From a bacterium (GTDB lineage: Bacteria > Armatimonadota > UBA5829): a stretch of 64,000 bases of DNA. Under the pieces are notes generated by a model, which saw nothing but the letters and a program-made list of their open reading frames with translations, ran no database searches and was not told where the DNA came from. This document shows positions 35,508 through 44,726 of this stretch, in pieces (position 1 is the first letter of the stretch; the number at the start of each line of letters is the position of its first letter). Position numbers and translations under genes: made by a program. The DNA is taken from NCBI GenBank assembly GCA_021371935.1, contig JAJFVF010000002.1, positions 460,848-524,847 of the forward strand, in the 5' to 3' direction.

Positions 35508-35927
35508 ATGTTGATCGCTGAGATCATGCAGTACTTAGATGCCTGCGAGTTAGTCACGTATGATGCTAACGATACAAGCGGAGATGTGTTCATCGAATTG
35601 CCTGCAACACCTGATACATGTGTTGCTGTATTGCCTCAGCCCGGCACGCAATCGCCTGGTTATGACAACCTAGATAATACCGGTGTGCAGATCATTGTGA
35701 GGGGGGCGGCTGATACAGATGTCGAAACCCAAGCACGGGCGCAGGCGATTTACGATAAGACACATGGGTTTCGGAACGGGTGGTTCATCAATGGCGGGGC
35801 ATATATCCTGAGCTGTCTGTCACCGAACGGAGGCATTGTGCCATTGGGCGATGATGATAATAGCAGACCGGAATTCGCGGTCAATTTGAATATCAAGTAT
35901 AGAAATACGAACAGGGAGGTGCGGTGA
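35508..35927 (+). CDS. Tail terminator (minor tail) protein
   Basis: 139 residues. ALPQPGTQSPGYDN-like region (VAVLPQPGTQSPGYDNLDNT), VQIIVRGAADTDVETQARAQ and PEFAVNLNIKYRNTNRE fit tail terminator proteins such as lambda gpU / SPP1 gp17. It overlaps the tail tube gene. Confidence 0.65.
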   Translation: MLIAEIMQYLDACELVTYDANDTSGDVFIELPATPDTCVAVLPQPGTQSPGYDNLDNTGVQIIVRGAADTDVETQARAQAIYDKTHGFRNGWFINGGAYILSCLSPNGGIVPLGDDDNSRPEFAVNLNIKYRNTNREVR

Positions 35928-36376
35928 TGGCCGCTGATTCAGTTTTAGCAAGTTTGGTGAAAATCGAAGTCAATTCAGGGGCGGGATATGTCGAGGTGAA
36001 AGGTCTAGACAAAATCACGCCGAAGCATACCACGTCGGATGCCGATATGTCCACAAAAGACTCTACGGACGGTGCAGGAAACCAGATCGAACGATTACTG
36101 CCTGCACGTAGAGCTAAGTCCTGGGATTTGGAAGGCAAATATTACGTTGATCTTAGTGATGGAACACGGGATGCAGGACAAGCGGCAATGGAGGCATTGG
36201 GCGCTTTGACCGGCACGTCAGCCATTGGCAAGTTCAAGTTTACTCCTGCAGGTGCAACATCCGGCACTGAGTTTATGGGGACTGTTACGCTTGGCGACCT
36301 TGGCGGTGGCGAAAAAGACGATCCGGCGGATTGGAATGCAACAATCCGGTACTACAGCGAGGTGTCTGAGAGCTAA
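35927..36376 (+). CDS. Major tail tube protein
   Basis: 149 residues from ATG 35927. VKIEVNSGAGYVEVKGLDKI, the ARRAKSWDLEGKYYVDLSDG strand and GTEFMGTVTLGDLGGGEKDD form the tube protein beta sandwich. Position directly before the chaperones and tape measure supports it. Confidence 0.75.
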   Translation: MAADSVLASLVKIEVNSGAGYVEVKGLDKITPKHTTSDADMSTKDSTDGAGNQIERLLPARRAKSWDLEGKYYVDLSDGTRDAGQAAMEALGALTGTSAIGKFKFTPAGATSGTEFMGTVTLGDLGGGEKDDPADWNATIRYYSEVSES

Positions 36377-36735
36377 TGAACAACCGATACAAGGATTTTG
36401 ATCAGGGTCGCGCTGAAAAGCAGGGCGACCCTATTCAGTTTAAGATTCACGGCATGCTGATCAACCTGCCGCCTGAAATCCCCGCCATAGTCCCGGTTAT
36501 GGCGCTCAGACTGACTAAAAAATACGGGACTGAGGCGGATGTGCCTCAAGACGAACTTGCAGAATTGTCGCTGTCGATAATCGGCAAAAAGGCATTGGAT
36601 TTGTTATTAGCTGACGGTATTACCACTGATGAACTCGGAGAGGTAATACGTTGGGCGTTGTCGGTTTATAGCGGCGAGGAAGTTGGAGACGACGCGGGAA
36701 ACCCGACAGCCCCGGTTCCCGACGCCGGGGCATAG
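36376..36735 (+). CDS. Tail assembly chaperone, short form (gpG-like)
   Basis: 119 residues, starting MNNRYKDFDQGRAEKQGDPI. The zero-frame product stops at 36735 after PVPDAGA. It overlaps the tube gene stop. In many siphoviruses the chaperone is made in two forms by ribosomal frameshift, which holds here (see next entries). Confidence 0.8.
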   Translation: MNNRYKDFDQGRAEKQGDPIQFKIHGMLINLPPEIPAIVPVMALRLTKKYGTEADVPQDELAELSLSIIGKKALDLLLADGITTDELGEVIRWALSVYSGEEVGDDAGNPTAPVPDAGA

Positions 36736-36953
36736 ACATAATTGCGCGATTCGGAGATATAGAGGCCGATTTTCAGCGCGAATATAACCTTGATTTGTGG
36801 GCGATTATCGACGTCATTTCCTGGCGTCGTTTTTTTGTTTTACTGCAAGGCCTGTCTGCGGACAGTCTGTTGTTTTCGAGGAATCAGAGACGGTCACATG
36901 TTGTGACCTCGAAAGACGAGTTACAGCGGCGATGGAAAGAACTGTTTTTATAG
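36376..36953 (+). CDS. Tail assembly chaperone, frameshifted long form (gpGT-like)
   Basis: Joining 36376-36702 to 36702-36953 by a -1 shift gives 192 residues. The extension of 83 residues is fully open (IIARFGDIEADFQREYNLDL, WAIIDVISWRRFFVLLQGL, ending RRWKELFL) and has the Trp/Phe-rich helical pattern of phage chaperone T domains. It has no start codon or ribosome site of its own. The stop lies 10 bases before the tape measure ATG. Confidence 0.8.
36696..36702 (+). promoter_or_regulatory. Programmed -1 ribosomal frameshift site
   Basis: The heptamer G GGA AAC sits exactly in the zero frame as X XXY YYZ, a canonical slippery sequence. It lies 33 bases before the zero-frame stop. Confidence 0.82.
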
Positions 36954-36963
36954 GCGGTGCGCT

Positions 36964-38742
36964 ATGGCATTAAAAGTCGGCGAGCTTTTCGCTGTCCTCC
37001 GGCTTGACAAAGGCAGCTTCGACAAAGATATGAACGGTGTCGAGAGTCGGTTTGGCCAGAGCGAAAAGACGATCAACAATCTCAAGAATAAGACTTTGAT
37101 CGGCCTCGGGGTGGGATTGGCTACACTCGGAGGCGCAGCATTTAAGTTCTCAAACGACTTTAACGAGTCGATGGCAAATGTGGCATCGTTAATCCCCGGC
37201 AACATAAGCAGAGTGAACGAACTCAAGGGTTCTGTTCAATCGATGGCAATTGAGACCGGCAAAAGCACGCAGGACATTGCTGGTGGTCTGTATCAGGTGA
37301 TATCCGCATTCGGGGATACGTCGGACACCGCTAAGATTCTAGAAGCTAATGTCAAAGCTGCAACTGCCGGTGTTGCGAGCACAACGGACTCGATCAATTT
37401 GACCTCCGCTGTCACCAAGGCTTATGGCGACACATCTGCAAAGGCTGTCCAGCATGTGGCTGACCTGGCGATGGAAACTGTAAAACTCGGACAGACAACA
37501 TTCCCCGAACTTGCGTCGAGCATAGGACGTGTTACACCGCTGGCAAAATCTCTGGGAGTTACGCAAGAAGAACTGTTCGCCGTAATGGCAACGGCTACGG
37601 GTGTAACTGGGAATGCTGCAGAAGTATCTACACAGTATAAGGGCATTTTGCAGGGTTTATTGGCTCCGACACAGGCGATGTCGGATTTGATTGAAAAGCA
37701 GGGGTTCGCGTCTGGCGAAGCTATGGTTAAACAGCTTGGTCTACAAAAAACTATTGAGGCTATTGTCAAGGCAGCTCAGGACTCTGGTCAACCTCTCCAG
37801 AACTACATTGGGTCTATTGAAGGTCAGACACTTGCTATGTCATTAGCAGGGCCCCAGGCGGATAAACTTACTGCTGCGTTAAAGGCAAATGGAGATGTTA
37901 ATACTGCCGTTAGTGCAGCCTACAAAGAGCAGACCCAAGGCATTAACAAGATGGGCTTCGCTTGGGCACGTGCCCAGCAACTAGGTGCAGTCTTCCTGCA
38001 AAAGATCGGGAATATCTCCCCGCTTATCATGGCTACAGGCTCGATGCTGACTATGATTACAACGCTTAAGGATTTGGGTGTAGCATTCAACATCGTAAAG
38101 ATAAAAGCTGCGGCTGCCTGGATTGCCACACTCGGACCTATAGCCCTAGTAATCGCTGCTATCGCGGCTGTTGCCGCGGGCGTGTATCTGGTGATTAAAC
38201 ACTGGGATAAGATCAAAGCATTCTTCAAAAAGCTATGGGCAGGAGTGAAAGTCGCTTTTGCTTGGGGCTGGAACCTAGTAAAGCAAGCCTGTCTTAATGC
38301 TACTCCTGCAGGATTTATCTTTAAGCACTGGGACAAGATTAAAGCCTTCTTCAAAAATCTCTGGTCTGCAGTTTGGAAAATCACCATGGCTGGGGTTACA
38401 AAAATAGTGGACTATATCAAAGAAAAACTCCAAAAAGTGGCGGGCTTTTTTAAGAACCTCTTTGATGCGGTTGTAGGACATAGCTACATCCCCGATCTGG
38501 TTTCAGGCGTGCAAAAAGAAATGACTAAACTTGGCGGCGTGGCGATGGTAGAGCCTGTGCAACGTGCCACGCAACGAGTGGATCAGTCTTTTGAAAGAGT
38601 GAATGAAAATAGAGCAGCTGAGACAAAATCTGTTGCAGGTAACAGTAGCGCAAACACTGCCGCTCTTCTGCAAATGATACGTATACAAAACAGCCAACTA
38701 CGTGAGTTAAGAAAAATGAATGCAGTCGGAGTAATGCCATGA
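36964..38742 (+). CDS. Tail tape measure protein
   Basis: 592 residues. The TP901-type core is ESMANVASLIPGNISRVNEL through AMETVKLGQTTFPELASSIG and AAEVSTQYKGILQGLLAPT. Hydrophobic helices follow (PIALVIAAIAAVAAGVYLVI). A motif HWDKIKAFFKKLW / HWDKIKAFFKNLW occurs twice near residues 415-465. The length is short for tape measures, predicting a short tail of roughly 90 nm by the usual 0.15 nm per residue. Confidence 0.9.
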   Translation: MALKVGELFAVLRLDKGSFDKDMNGVESRFGQSEKTINNLKNKTLIGLGVGLATLGGAAFKFSNDFNESMANVASLIPGNISRVNELKGSVQSMAIETGKSTQDIAGGLYQVISAFGDTSDTAKILEANVKAATAGVASTTDSINLTSAVTKAYGDTSAKAVQHVADLAMETVKLGQTTFPELASSIGRVTPLAKSLGVTQEELFAVMATATGVTGNAAEVSTQYKGILQGLLAPTQAMSDLIEKQGFASGEAMVKQLGLQKTIEAIVKAAQDSGQPLQNYIGSIEGQTLAMSLAGPQADKLTAALKANGDVNTAVSAAYKEQTQGINKMGFAWARAQQLGAVFLQKIGNISPLIMATGSMLTMITTLKDLGVAFNIVKIKAAAAWIATLGPIALVIAAIAAVAAGVYLVIKHWDKIKAFFKKLWAGVKVAFAWGWNLVKQACLNATPAGFIFKHWDKIKAFFKNLWSAVWKITMAGVTKIVDYIKEKLQKVAGFFKNLFDAVVGHSYIPDLVSGVQKEMTKLGGVAMVEPVQRATQRVDQSFERVNENRAAETKSVAGNSSANTAALLQMIRIQNSQLRELRKMNAVGVMP

Positions 38743-39557
38743 GTATCGTAGGCGAAGACAGCAGACGAAGTCTTAAGTTCACAACTAAGGGTTATACAGG
38801 CACAAAGTATTTCAAAGTCACGAGCTTCACTGATGATATAGACGATACTTATAACACCGATCTTCCCTGTGCAGGTGACGCATGGTCGACTGCCCGCCCA
38901 TATTTACGCTGTGTAAGCGTGGACACAAACGAACTCGACGGTGGATTTGGTGAGGCTATAGCCAATTATTCTACAGAGCGTGAACTTGCAGAATCATTTG
39001 TTGATCTCAGTAAGTCGTTCGGTTTAGAACAACAAAACATCACGCGGGGCTATATCTGGACCAATGCGGGTACGCCGGTTGAGATCGATATACCGGTCTA
39101 TATGCCGGTAACTACTTGGACTTTGAAATGTCGGCGCGACACAGATCAAAGCACTGCTATAAGAGCCGCACAGGGCAAGATCAATTCTGTGTCATTTTTT
39201 GGATGTGCGGCAGGATACCTAAGATTTGACGGAGCAGAGCAAGATGAGTCGTATACTGCTGAGGGAGCCTTAATAAGTGTTAATGTGACCTACCATTTCA
39301 CAGAAACAGTGATACTGCAAAACTATTTCTGGCGGCCTCCGCTGCAAGCTGTAGACAGCAATCAGCAGCCACGTCGTTATCAGGATGCCGACTCTGAAGC
39401 CCCAGACTATTCTACTGATCCTGCCCAAATCGGCACGCCTGTGTATGTATCTGGAACAGCTGGCACCGGGGCGTTTGATATACCAAAGGACCCCACGACA
39501 AGCGAACCTATATATGCATCGTGTGATTTTACTTCAGTTCTAGGATTACCGGGATAA
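38739..39557 (+). CDS. Putative distal tail protein
   Basis: 272 residues following the tape measure with an ATGA overlap, the usual place of Dit. Beta-rich (YTGTKYFKVTSFTDDIDDTY, ISVNVTYHFTETVILQNYFW) with a low-complexity C-terminus. No clear motif; assigned by position. Confidence 0.5.
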   Translation: MSIVGEDSRRSLKFTTKGYTGTKYFKVTSFTDDIDDTYNTDLPCAGDAWSTARPYLRCVSVDTNELDGGFGEAIANYSTERELAESFVDLSKSFGLEQQNITRGYIWTNAGTPVEIDIPVYMPVTTWTLKCRRDTDQSTAIRAAQGKINSVSFFGCAAGYLRFDGAEQDESYTAEGALISVNVTYHFTETVILQNYFWRPPLQAVDSNQQPRRYQDADSEAPDYSTDPAQIGTPVYVSGTAGTGAFDIPKDPTTSEPIYASCDFTSVLGLPG

Positions 39558-39559
39558 AA

Positions 39560-40558
39560 ATGGAAACGTTTACACTACAAGACCTGCAAAGCAAAGTGTC
39601 ACTGATAAATAAGCTGAATAGGCTTGCTCGTCAGGCTGATGTAGCGGGGAACATTCATGTAGGGTCTGGCTTGTCGTTAACACGGAATGGTGCGGGTGTG
39701 GGTATCGGCCTGTGTGATTCACCCGGCAATCAACGACAACGTGTTTATGAAGCATCTGCATTCTGCGCCAAAATCACCGCCAACGACCCCGTTTACACAT
39801 TCGCAGAGGTTACCTACAGCGATGCTACCTGGACGGTCAAAACCGGAGGCAAGACCGGCACGGCTATAAATATCGCAGAGGTCGCCGACACTGATATCGA
39901 AAAAATACCTGTTGACTCGATAGTCGAGGTGCAGACGATTACCTATAGCGGCACGAAATACTACATCATCAGTCGCGATATCAGCAGCGGAACAGGTGCA
40001 GAAGAATCGCCAGCGCTTGCTGACCTGATCGAGCTTGCGTCGACGCAGGGCACACGCGATGAGGACTATTGGCGGGCTGATATCAATGTAACAGACCTGG
40101 CATACAATATCGACAATACAGCCCTGGCTGCGAAGCTCACGCAATTGCTGAACGTGGGCGGATTTGTCGGTGCAACGGTTACACTCACAGATGGTCCCGC
40201 GCCTGCCGATGTTACTATTGAGTTTGTCGGCGCGTGGGATACAGTGCCGCTCCTAGAGGCGACCAGCCACCTGACCGGAACCGATCCGACCGTTACGGTT
40301 ACGCAGGTTGATACCACACACCAGACAATCGATTTCGGCGGCACTGTGACCGGCGGCACGTTCGATCTGCTGATGCCGGGATACACTGGTGACCAACCGG
40401 TCTTGGTGCGCGTTATTACAGACCTGCAATATGACAAGTCGACACTACAATTGACTTACCGGACACGCAATATCATATTTTTCGGGCAAGAGGCTACATT
40501 TGTAGGTCCTGAATCTGATCCACTGACCTTGATTACTACTGCAGTGGTGCATGCCTAA
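39560..40558 (+). CDS. Tail tip or fibre-associated protein
   Basis: 332 residues. The first part has helical DLQSKVSLINKLNRLARQAD and a hub-like beta region; the middle (TVTLTDGPAPADVTIEFVGA) and the end are repeated beta strands. It is adjacent to the large fibre gene with overlapping stop and start. Function inferred from position. Confidence 0.5.
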   Translation: METFTLQDLQSKVSLINKLNRLARQADVAGNIHVGSGLSLTRNGAGVGIGLCDSPGNQRQRVYEASAFCAKITANDPVYTFAEVTYSDATWTVKTGGKTGTAINIAEVADTDIEKIPVDSIVEVQTITYSGTKYYIISRDISSGTGAEESPALADLIELASTQGTRDEDYWRADINVTDLAYNIDNTALAAKLTQLLNVGGFVGATVTLTDGPAPADVTIEFVGAWDTVPLLEATSHLTGTDPTVTVTQVDTTHQTIDFGGTVTGGTFDLLMPGYTGDQPVLVRVITDLQYDKSTLQLTYRTRNIIFFGQEATFVGPESDPLTLITTAVVHA

Positions 40559-43260
40559 TGGATATTACACGAGTTATTACAGGCAGCGGCACGATATACG
40601 CTCATATATCCGGCGCGTGGGAGGGCGATCCGCCTCCCGAGGGATATGGAGCATATGCGTGGCAGGAGACCGCAGGCGAGCTGACCATTATATTAGCTGG
40701 CTTTGGTACAGTCACCCTGTATTTTGAGTTTCTGATGTATAATCACCTGCAGGTGACAGGGATACTCTATGACGGAGCATCGGGGACCGGGCAAATAGAC
40801 GCATTCGCAACCGATGAGTGTTCGCAACCGCCCGAACCATCGTGGAATGAGTATGGGTGGGCGCCACCGTATTCTTGGTCTACATCTCTGAGCGTTAATA
40901 TCACATTAACGCTCAATATGTCTGTGAATATTGAGCAGATTGGGGCTGCAGATCAGCAGACCAGCTTCCACCACGCCTATACTGCAGACTGGGCACCGTA
41001 TGATCGAACTCCGAATGTTGTCGGTCCGGTCTATACGCTCAACAGCGCGACGTTGGAAGTTACCTGCGGCAGCCTGTGGAGTAAATCATTCGCATACGAC
41101 GTCGAGGATATCCCCAGCGAATTATACAAATACGGGCTTAAATCTGGTTATGCAATAGGAGGCAATGCAAAGTCTACAGGTGGCAGTGGGCGACAGGTAT
41201 ACTCTGCGAGCGTCAGCGGCATCTCCGGCAGTCCATCAGGGTCACTATCGGTAGATATTGGCACATTGACCTATGGTGGAGGGTCAGCCGGTCTTGTTTG
41301 CAGCGGCTCCGGCCACCTGTCTGGAGGCATAGGTGTTATGAAGGGTGCTTACTCTACAAATTACAGTGGCACCATTAAAAATATCGACGGCACCGTCCCT
41401 GCGGTTGCGGCAAACATATCTACAATCGATGATGCGGGGGGATACACTGATGAGGATGGGATATTTGAGGTATCAAAAAGTTATGATGGCCACTATGAAG
41501 CCACTCTGACACATTATCTTAGTCCTACAGATGGAACTATAATCGACTCTGACAGCGACGTAAAGGATGATGTAGGACCCAGCTATAATCCAACAGACGA
41601 CACATCAATGATTGTGCTCAACGCCTGGATAGGTAACTGCCGGGCAATGGGTGAGCCGGAGTTTCCCTGGTCGATGGAGACCGGGGAACGATACATAAAT
41701 ACAGACGGGACTAACGAATATCCCGTGTCGTTTTATGGCGCGTCCGACAAGCGCCTACCCATCAGAACCAGTATGGATTATCTCGAAGACGCGCTTACGA
41801 TTACCGTGCCAACGTCGAAGAGCATTATTTCACAATTCGCGGCGGCGGACTGGACTGTAGTCGAGGGAGCCGCCACAATCACGGACACAACGGACGGCAT
41901 ACAGGTGGTTGTGACAAGCGCTCCGTGCAGGATAAAGAAAACACATTCGGCCACTCTGGCTGGCGGTCGATACGCCGATCTGCTGTTTACGACCAACCAG
42001 GCTGACGATACTGACTCCGTGGACGTATATCTGGCGACGAGACAGTATCAGATCAGCCCTGCAGACTATGAGATCGATCTGATCGCGCCTGTCGATATTG
42101 ACACTCCTGCTGTAGATATGAGCCAAACAGCCTGGACTGGATCGCCTACGTGGGGATGGGGAATCCACGATGTCGGTGATATTGAGTTTGGCAACCTTCA
42201 GGCTGACAGGGTATACACATTCAAATCCCTGACGCTCAAGCGCAAACACCCATTCCAGGTGCTGGTGGACGGCGGAACCTGCACACGTAAGACCGGGACA
42301 TCCGTAGGTGCGAGCGATTTGGGTGGACCGTATGCGCTTGCTGGTGACCCTAACTCCACATACTATAGCCGCACAGCAGTCGTGATCGTTGACGGCATCG
42401 TGGCCGCTGAGATTATGGGCATGACGCATTATACGGGAGACATGGGAAAATGGCAGCACGTCCCCGAGGCTCTGTCTGCCACGGGTCGATATTACCCGAA
42501 TGATGGGCTGGTGGAGTTCGATTACCCGGAGGAAGCAACGAACATCCCTATAATCTACCTAGCTCGCGGACACTATACATCCGATGCTGAGAGCACTTCG
42601 ATTGCCATTGACACATATGCTCAGGCGACAAAATATGCATACCCATTTAATAGCGAAGGGGGCGGAGCTGCTAATGCGGGTGCCTCAAAACGACTGCGTG
42701 CACGTTTGCTCGTGCGAGCTATATCCAAGAGCGGGAGTGATATCGGCACAGTCAAGCTTCGCAAGTACGACAAAGTGGACGGGGCACTGCTCAGCGAGCA
42801 GGACTTGACCGCAGACGACTCCGGCGCATTTACAGCAGCGCTGCAGTGCCCGACCACTAAGCAGGGCACGATCACGTCCGTAACCGACTCAACGCATTTT
42901 GTGGTCGATGGGCTGGACAAGGATTACACCGGCTACACTGTATATCTACTGAGCGGAGCAGGCGGAACGGAATATTACGGCTACCCGCAGGCAAACGTCA
43001 TTGCGTCTCATAATGTAGGGACCGGCGAGGTTGTTTTGACGAATTCCCTGACCGGACCTCAGCCGGATGTAGGACAAAAGATATGGGTGCATCTCGACTA
43101 CAGATATGATCTATTGTTCCCGGACGGCACATTGTTATGCGATATCGAGGGCAATCTGTTGGCTGATGAAACAACGGGTTCACTGCTGGCCGGGGGCATA
43201 ATCGGCCAGGCCGTTGTTGCACCCCGCAATACGACATATATTACTGCTCTGGTGAGCTGA
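40558..43260 (+). CDS. Large tail fibre / receptor-binding protein candidate
   Basis: 900 residues, the largest virion protein here, almost entirely beta. Around residues 275-330 there is a carboxypeptidase-regulatory-like fold (NIDGTVPAVAANISTIDDAG, GIFEVSKSYDGHYEATLTHY). Gly/Ser-rich tracts and repeated strand patterns follow. It sits just before the lysis cassette, the usual fibre position. Host recognition is inferred. Confidence 0.6.
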   Translation: MDITRVITGSGTIYAHISGAWEGDPPPEGYGAYAWQETAGELTIILAGFGTVTLYFEFLMYNHLQVTGILYDGASGTGQIDAFATDECSQPPEPSWNEYGWAPPYSWSTSLSVNITLTLNMSVNIEQIGAADQQTSFHHAYTADWAPYDRTPNVVGPVYTLNSATLEVTCGSLWSKSFAYDVEDIPSELYKYGLKSGYAIGGNAKSTGGSGRQVYSASVSGISGSPSGSLSVDIGTLTYGGGSAGLVCSGSGHLSGGIGVMKGAYSTNYSGTIKNIDGTVPAVAANISTIDDAGGYTDEDGIFEVSKSYDGHYEATLTHYLSPTDGTIIDSDSDVKDDVGPSYNPTDDTSMIVLNAWIGNCRAMGEPEFPWSMETGERYINTDGTNEYPVSFYGASDKRLPIRTSMDYLEDALTITVPTSKSIISQFAAADWTVVEGAATITDTTDGIQVVVTSAPCRIKKTHSATLAGGRYADLLFTTNQADDTDSVDVYLATRQYQISPADYEIDLIAPVDIDTPAVDMSQTAWTGSPTWGWGIHDVGDIEFGNLQADRVYTFKSLTLKRKHPFQVLVDGGTCTRKTGTSVGASDLGGPYALAGDPNSTYYSRTAVVIVDGIVAAEIMGMTHYTGDMGKWQHVPEALSATGRYYPNDGLVEFDYPEEATNIPIIYLARGHYTSDAESTSIAIDTYAQATKYAYPFNSEGGGAANAGASKRLRARLLVRAISKSGSDIGTVKLRKYDKVDGALLSEQDLTADDSGAFTAALQCPTTKQGTITSVTDSTHFVVDGLDKDYTGYTVYLLSGAGGTEYYGYPQANVIASHNVGTGEVVLTNSLTGPQPDVGQKIWVHLDYRYDLLFPDGTLLCDIEGNLLADETTGSLLAGGIIGQAVVAPRNTTYITALVS

Positions 43261-43273
43261 TTAGGAGAACCGA

Positions 43274-43555
43274 ATGTCTGCAGACGACAGACTAAAACAA
43301 CTATCGCAGAAATCGGATCACGAACTGCTGATAATCGCCACAAACGACATTGCGCACGTGAAAGAGGATTTGGCGAAGGTCGTTCAAGGCGAGACGGCTA
43401 ACTGCGCTGCTGAAAAGACGCGAGTTGCATGCGCCGAACAACAGATCGAAAAGCTGTGGAAGACCCGCGCGTCAGCAATCAGTCTGAACCTGCTCTGGAG
43501 TATATCGGTGACATTGTATGGCTCACTGATTTTGTATCTCGTAACACATCGATAA
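43274..43555 (+). CDS. XhlA-like membrane protein
   Basis: 93 residues. A coiled coil (AAEKTRVACAEQQIEKLWKT) precedes one C-terminal transmembrane helix (LLWSISVTLYGSLILYLV). This is the XhlA / holin-accessory architecture. It is followed by a strong terminator. Confidence 0.65.
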   Translation: MSADDRLKQLSQKSDHELLIIATNDIAHVKEDLAKVVQGETANCAAEKTRVACAEQQIEKLWKTRASAISLNLLWSISVTLYGSLILYLVTHR

Positions 43556-43585
43556 TTCCGTGCGAAATACAATACCGGTTTCAAC

Positions 43586-43618
43586 GCCCGACCTCCAATC
43601 CCGGAGGCGGGCTTTTTT
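43586..43618 (+). terminator. Rho-independent terminator
   Basis: Stem gcccg-cctcc with ggagg-cgggc (one bulged A), followed by six T, between the XhlA-like gene and the next lysis gene. Confidence 0.85.
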
Positions 43619-43636
43619 ACATTAAAGGAGGAGCAT

Positions 43637-43960
43637 ATGCTCAGCATCGTAAAGAACGTTATCACTGCACTCAGCACACTCTCGGGACTCCTGGGACTCG
43701 TGCCCTACATCACTACTCTGGTAGAACAGGTCGAGAATACTGGTGCTACCGGTGCGCAGAAAAAAGAAGCTGTTCTGAACCTCGTGTCAGCAGCTCTCAA
43801 CACTGTGGACAGCGCATTCTCAATCGATCTGCCAACCACGACTATCATAAGCTGTGTCAGCAATCTTATTGATGTGATTGTCGATTTCAAGAATCTGATC
43901 GGCGCTTTCACGCACTCGTCTACAACCACGACAGACACCAGCACCGCCACTGCGCAGTAA
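43637..43960 (+). CDS. Putative holin
   Basis: 107 residues behind aaaggaggag. N-terminal hydrophobic helix (VITALSTLSGLLGLVPYITT), a second hydrophobic segment (TTTIISCVSNLIDVIVDF) and a Thr-rich tail. Size and location before the amidase suggest a phage holin of LLH type. Confidence 0.55.
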   Translation: MLSIVKNVITALSTLSGLLGLVPYITTLVEQVENTGATGAQKKEAVLNLVSAALNTVDSAFSIDLPTTTIISCVSNLIDVIVDFKNLIGAFTHSSTTTTDTSTATAQ

Positions 43961-43967
43961 TACCACT

Positions 43968-44156
43968 ATGTCGCCCGAACTCGAGTACTTAATTGACTGC
44001 CTGGCCGCCCTATGGGGCGAAACGCCGGAGGAGCAGCAGTCATATCGCGAGTTCGGGCTGACACTCGTAAGGAGAGCACTAGAATGCGAGTATGTCTCGA
44101 CCCCGGCCATGGCCATAAGCCAACAGGCGCAACCGGCGCTCACGGCAACGGAATAA
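43968..44156 (+). CDS. Small hypothetical protein overlapping the lysin gene
   Basis: 62 residues starting MSPELEYLIDCLAALWGETP. It overlaps the amidase start by 73 bases in another frame, and the amidase ribosome site lies within it. The first 45 residues look coding; function unknown. Confidence 0.4.
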   Translation: MSPELEYLIDCLAALWGETPEEQQSYREFGLTLVRRALECEYVSTPAMAISQQAQPALTATE

Positions 44157-44629
44157 CCGAAGACAACTGGGCGCTGAACTTTGCTCTGCGCCTTGGGCAT
44201 TATTTACGCGCTATGGGAGCAAGGACCGTATTCACCCGTGAGGGCGATTCGTTTGTATCGCTGCAGAGTCGAGCAGCCATAGCATGCAAAAACGGCTGCG
44301 ATTTGTTCCTCTCGATCCATCTCAACGCCGGACCATCATCTGCACGTGGAGCCGAAGCATTTATAGCCGCGCCGGACAAGCAGAGTGGCGCGGCTGCAAA
44401 GAAAATCCTGCACGTTATAGGTGGGCAAGGAATGAAGTTGCGCGGAGTAAAGCTGGATAACCAGAGTCAGCACAGCAGCTTGTATGTCTTGAGAAATACT
44501 TACAGACATATGCGGGCAGTCCTGGTAGAGGTAGGTTTTCTTACCAACAGCGCAGATGTTCGGATGCTGACCGATAAATACTGGATCGAGCAGGCTGCGC
44601 AGGCTATAGCCGCAGCGATTCTGGCCTGA
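44084..44629 (+). CDS. N-acetylmuramoyl-L-alanine amidase (endolysin)
   Basis: 181 residues of the Amidase_3 family from ATG 44084 behind aaggaga. Zinc and catalytic motifs are VCLDPGHGHKP (His9), LFLSIHLNAGPS and VLVEVGFLTNSADVRML. There is no signal peptide and no wall-binding domain, so it should rely on a holin. It cleaves the peptide from muramic acid. Confidence 0.9.
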   Translation: MRVCLDPGHGHKPTGATGAHGNGITEDNWALNFALRLGHYLRAMGARTVFTREGDSFVSLQSRAAIACKNGCDLFLSIHLNAGPSSARGAEAFIAAPDKQSGAAAKKILHVIGGQGMKLRGVKLDNQSQHSSLYVLRNTYRHMRAVLVEVGFLTNSADVRMLTDKYWIEQAAQAIAAAILA

Positions 44630-44726
44630 TTTGCCAATCACAAATGAAGTGGGCAGGGAAAATTGTCTCTGCCCCTCTCTTTTTTTACATTATTATACGA
44701 ACATATGTTCTAGTTTTGGAGGTATT

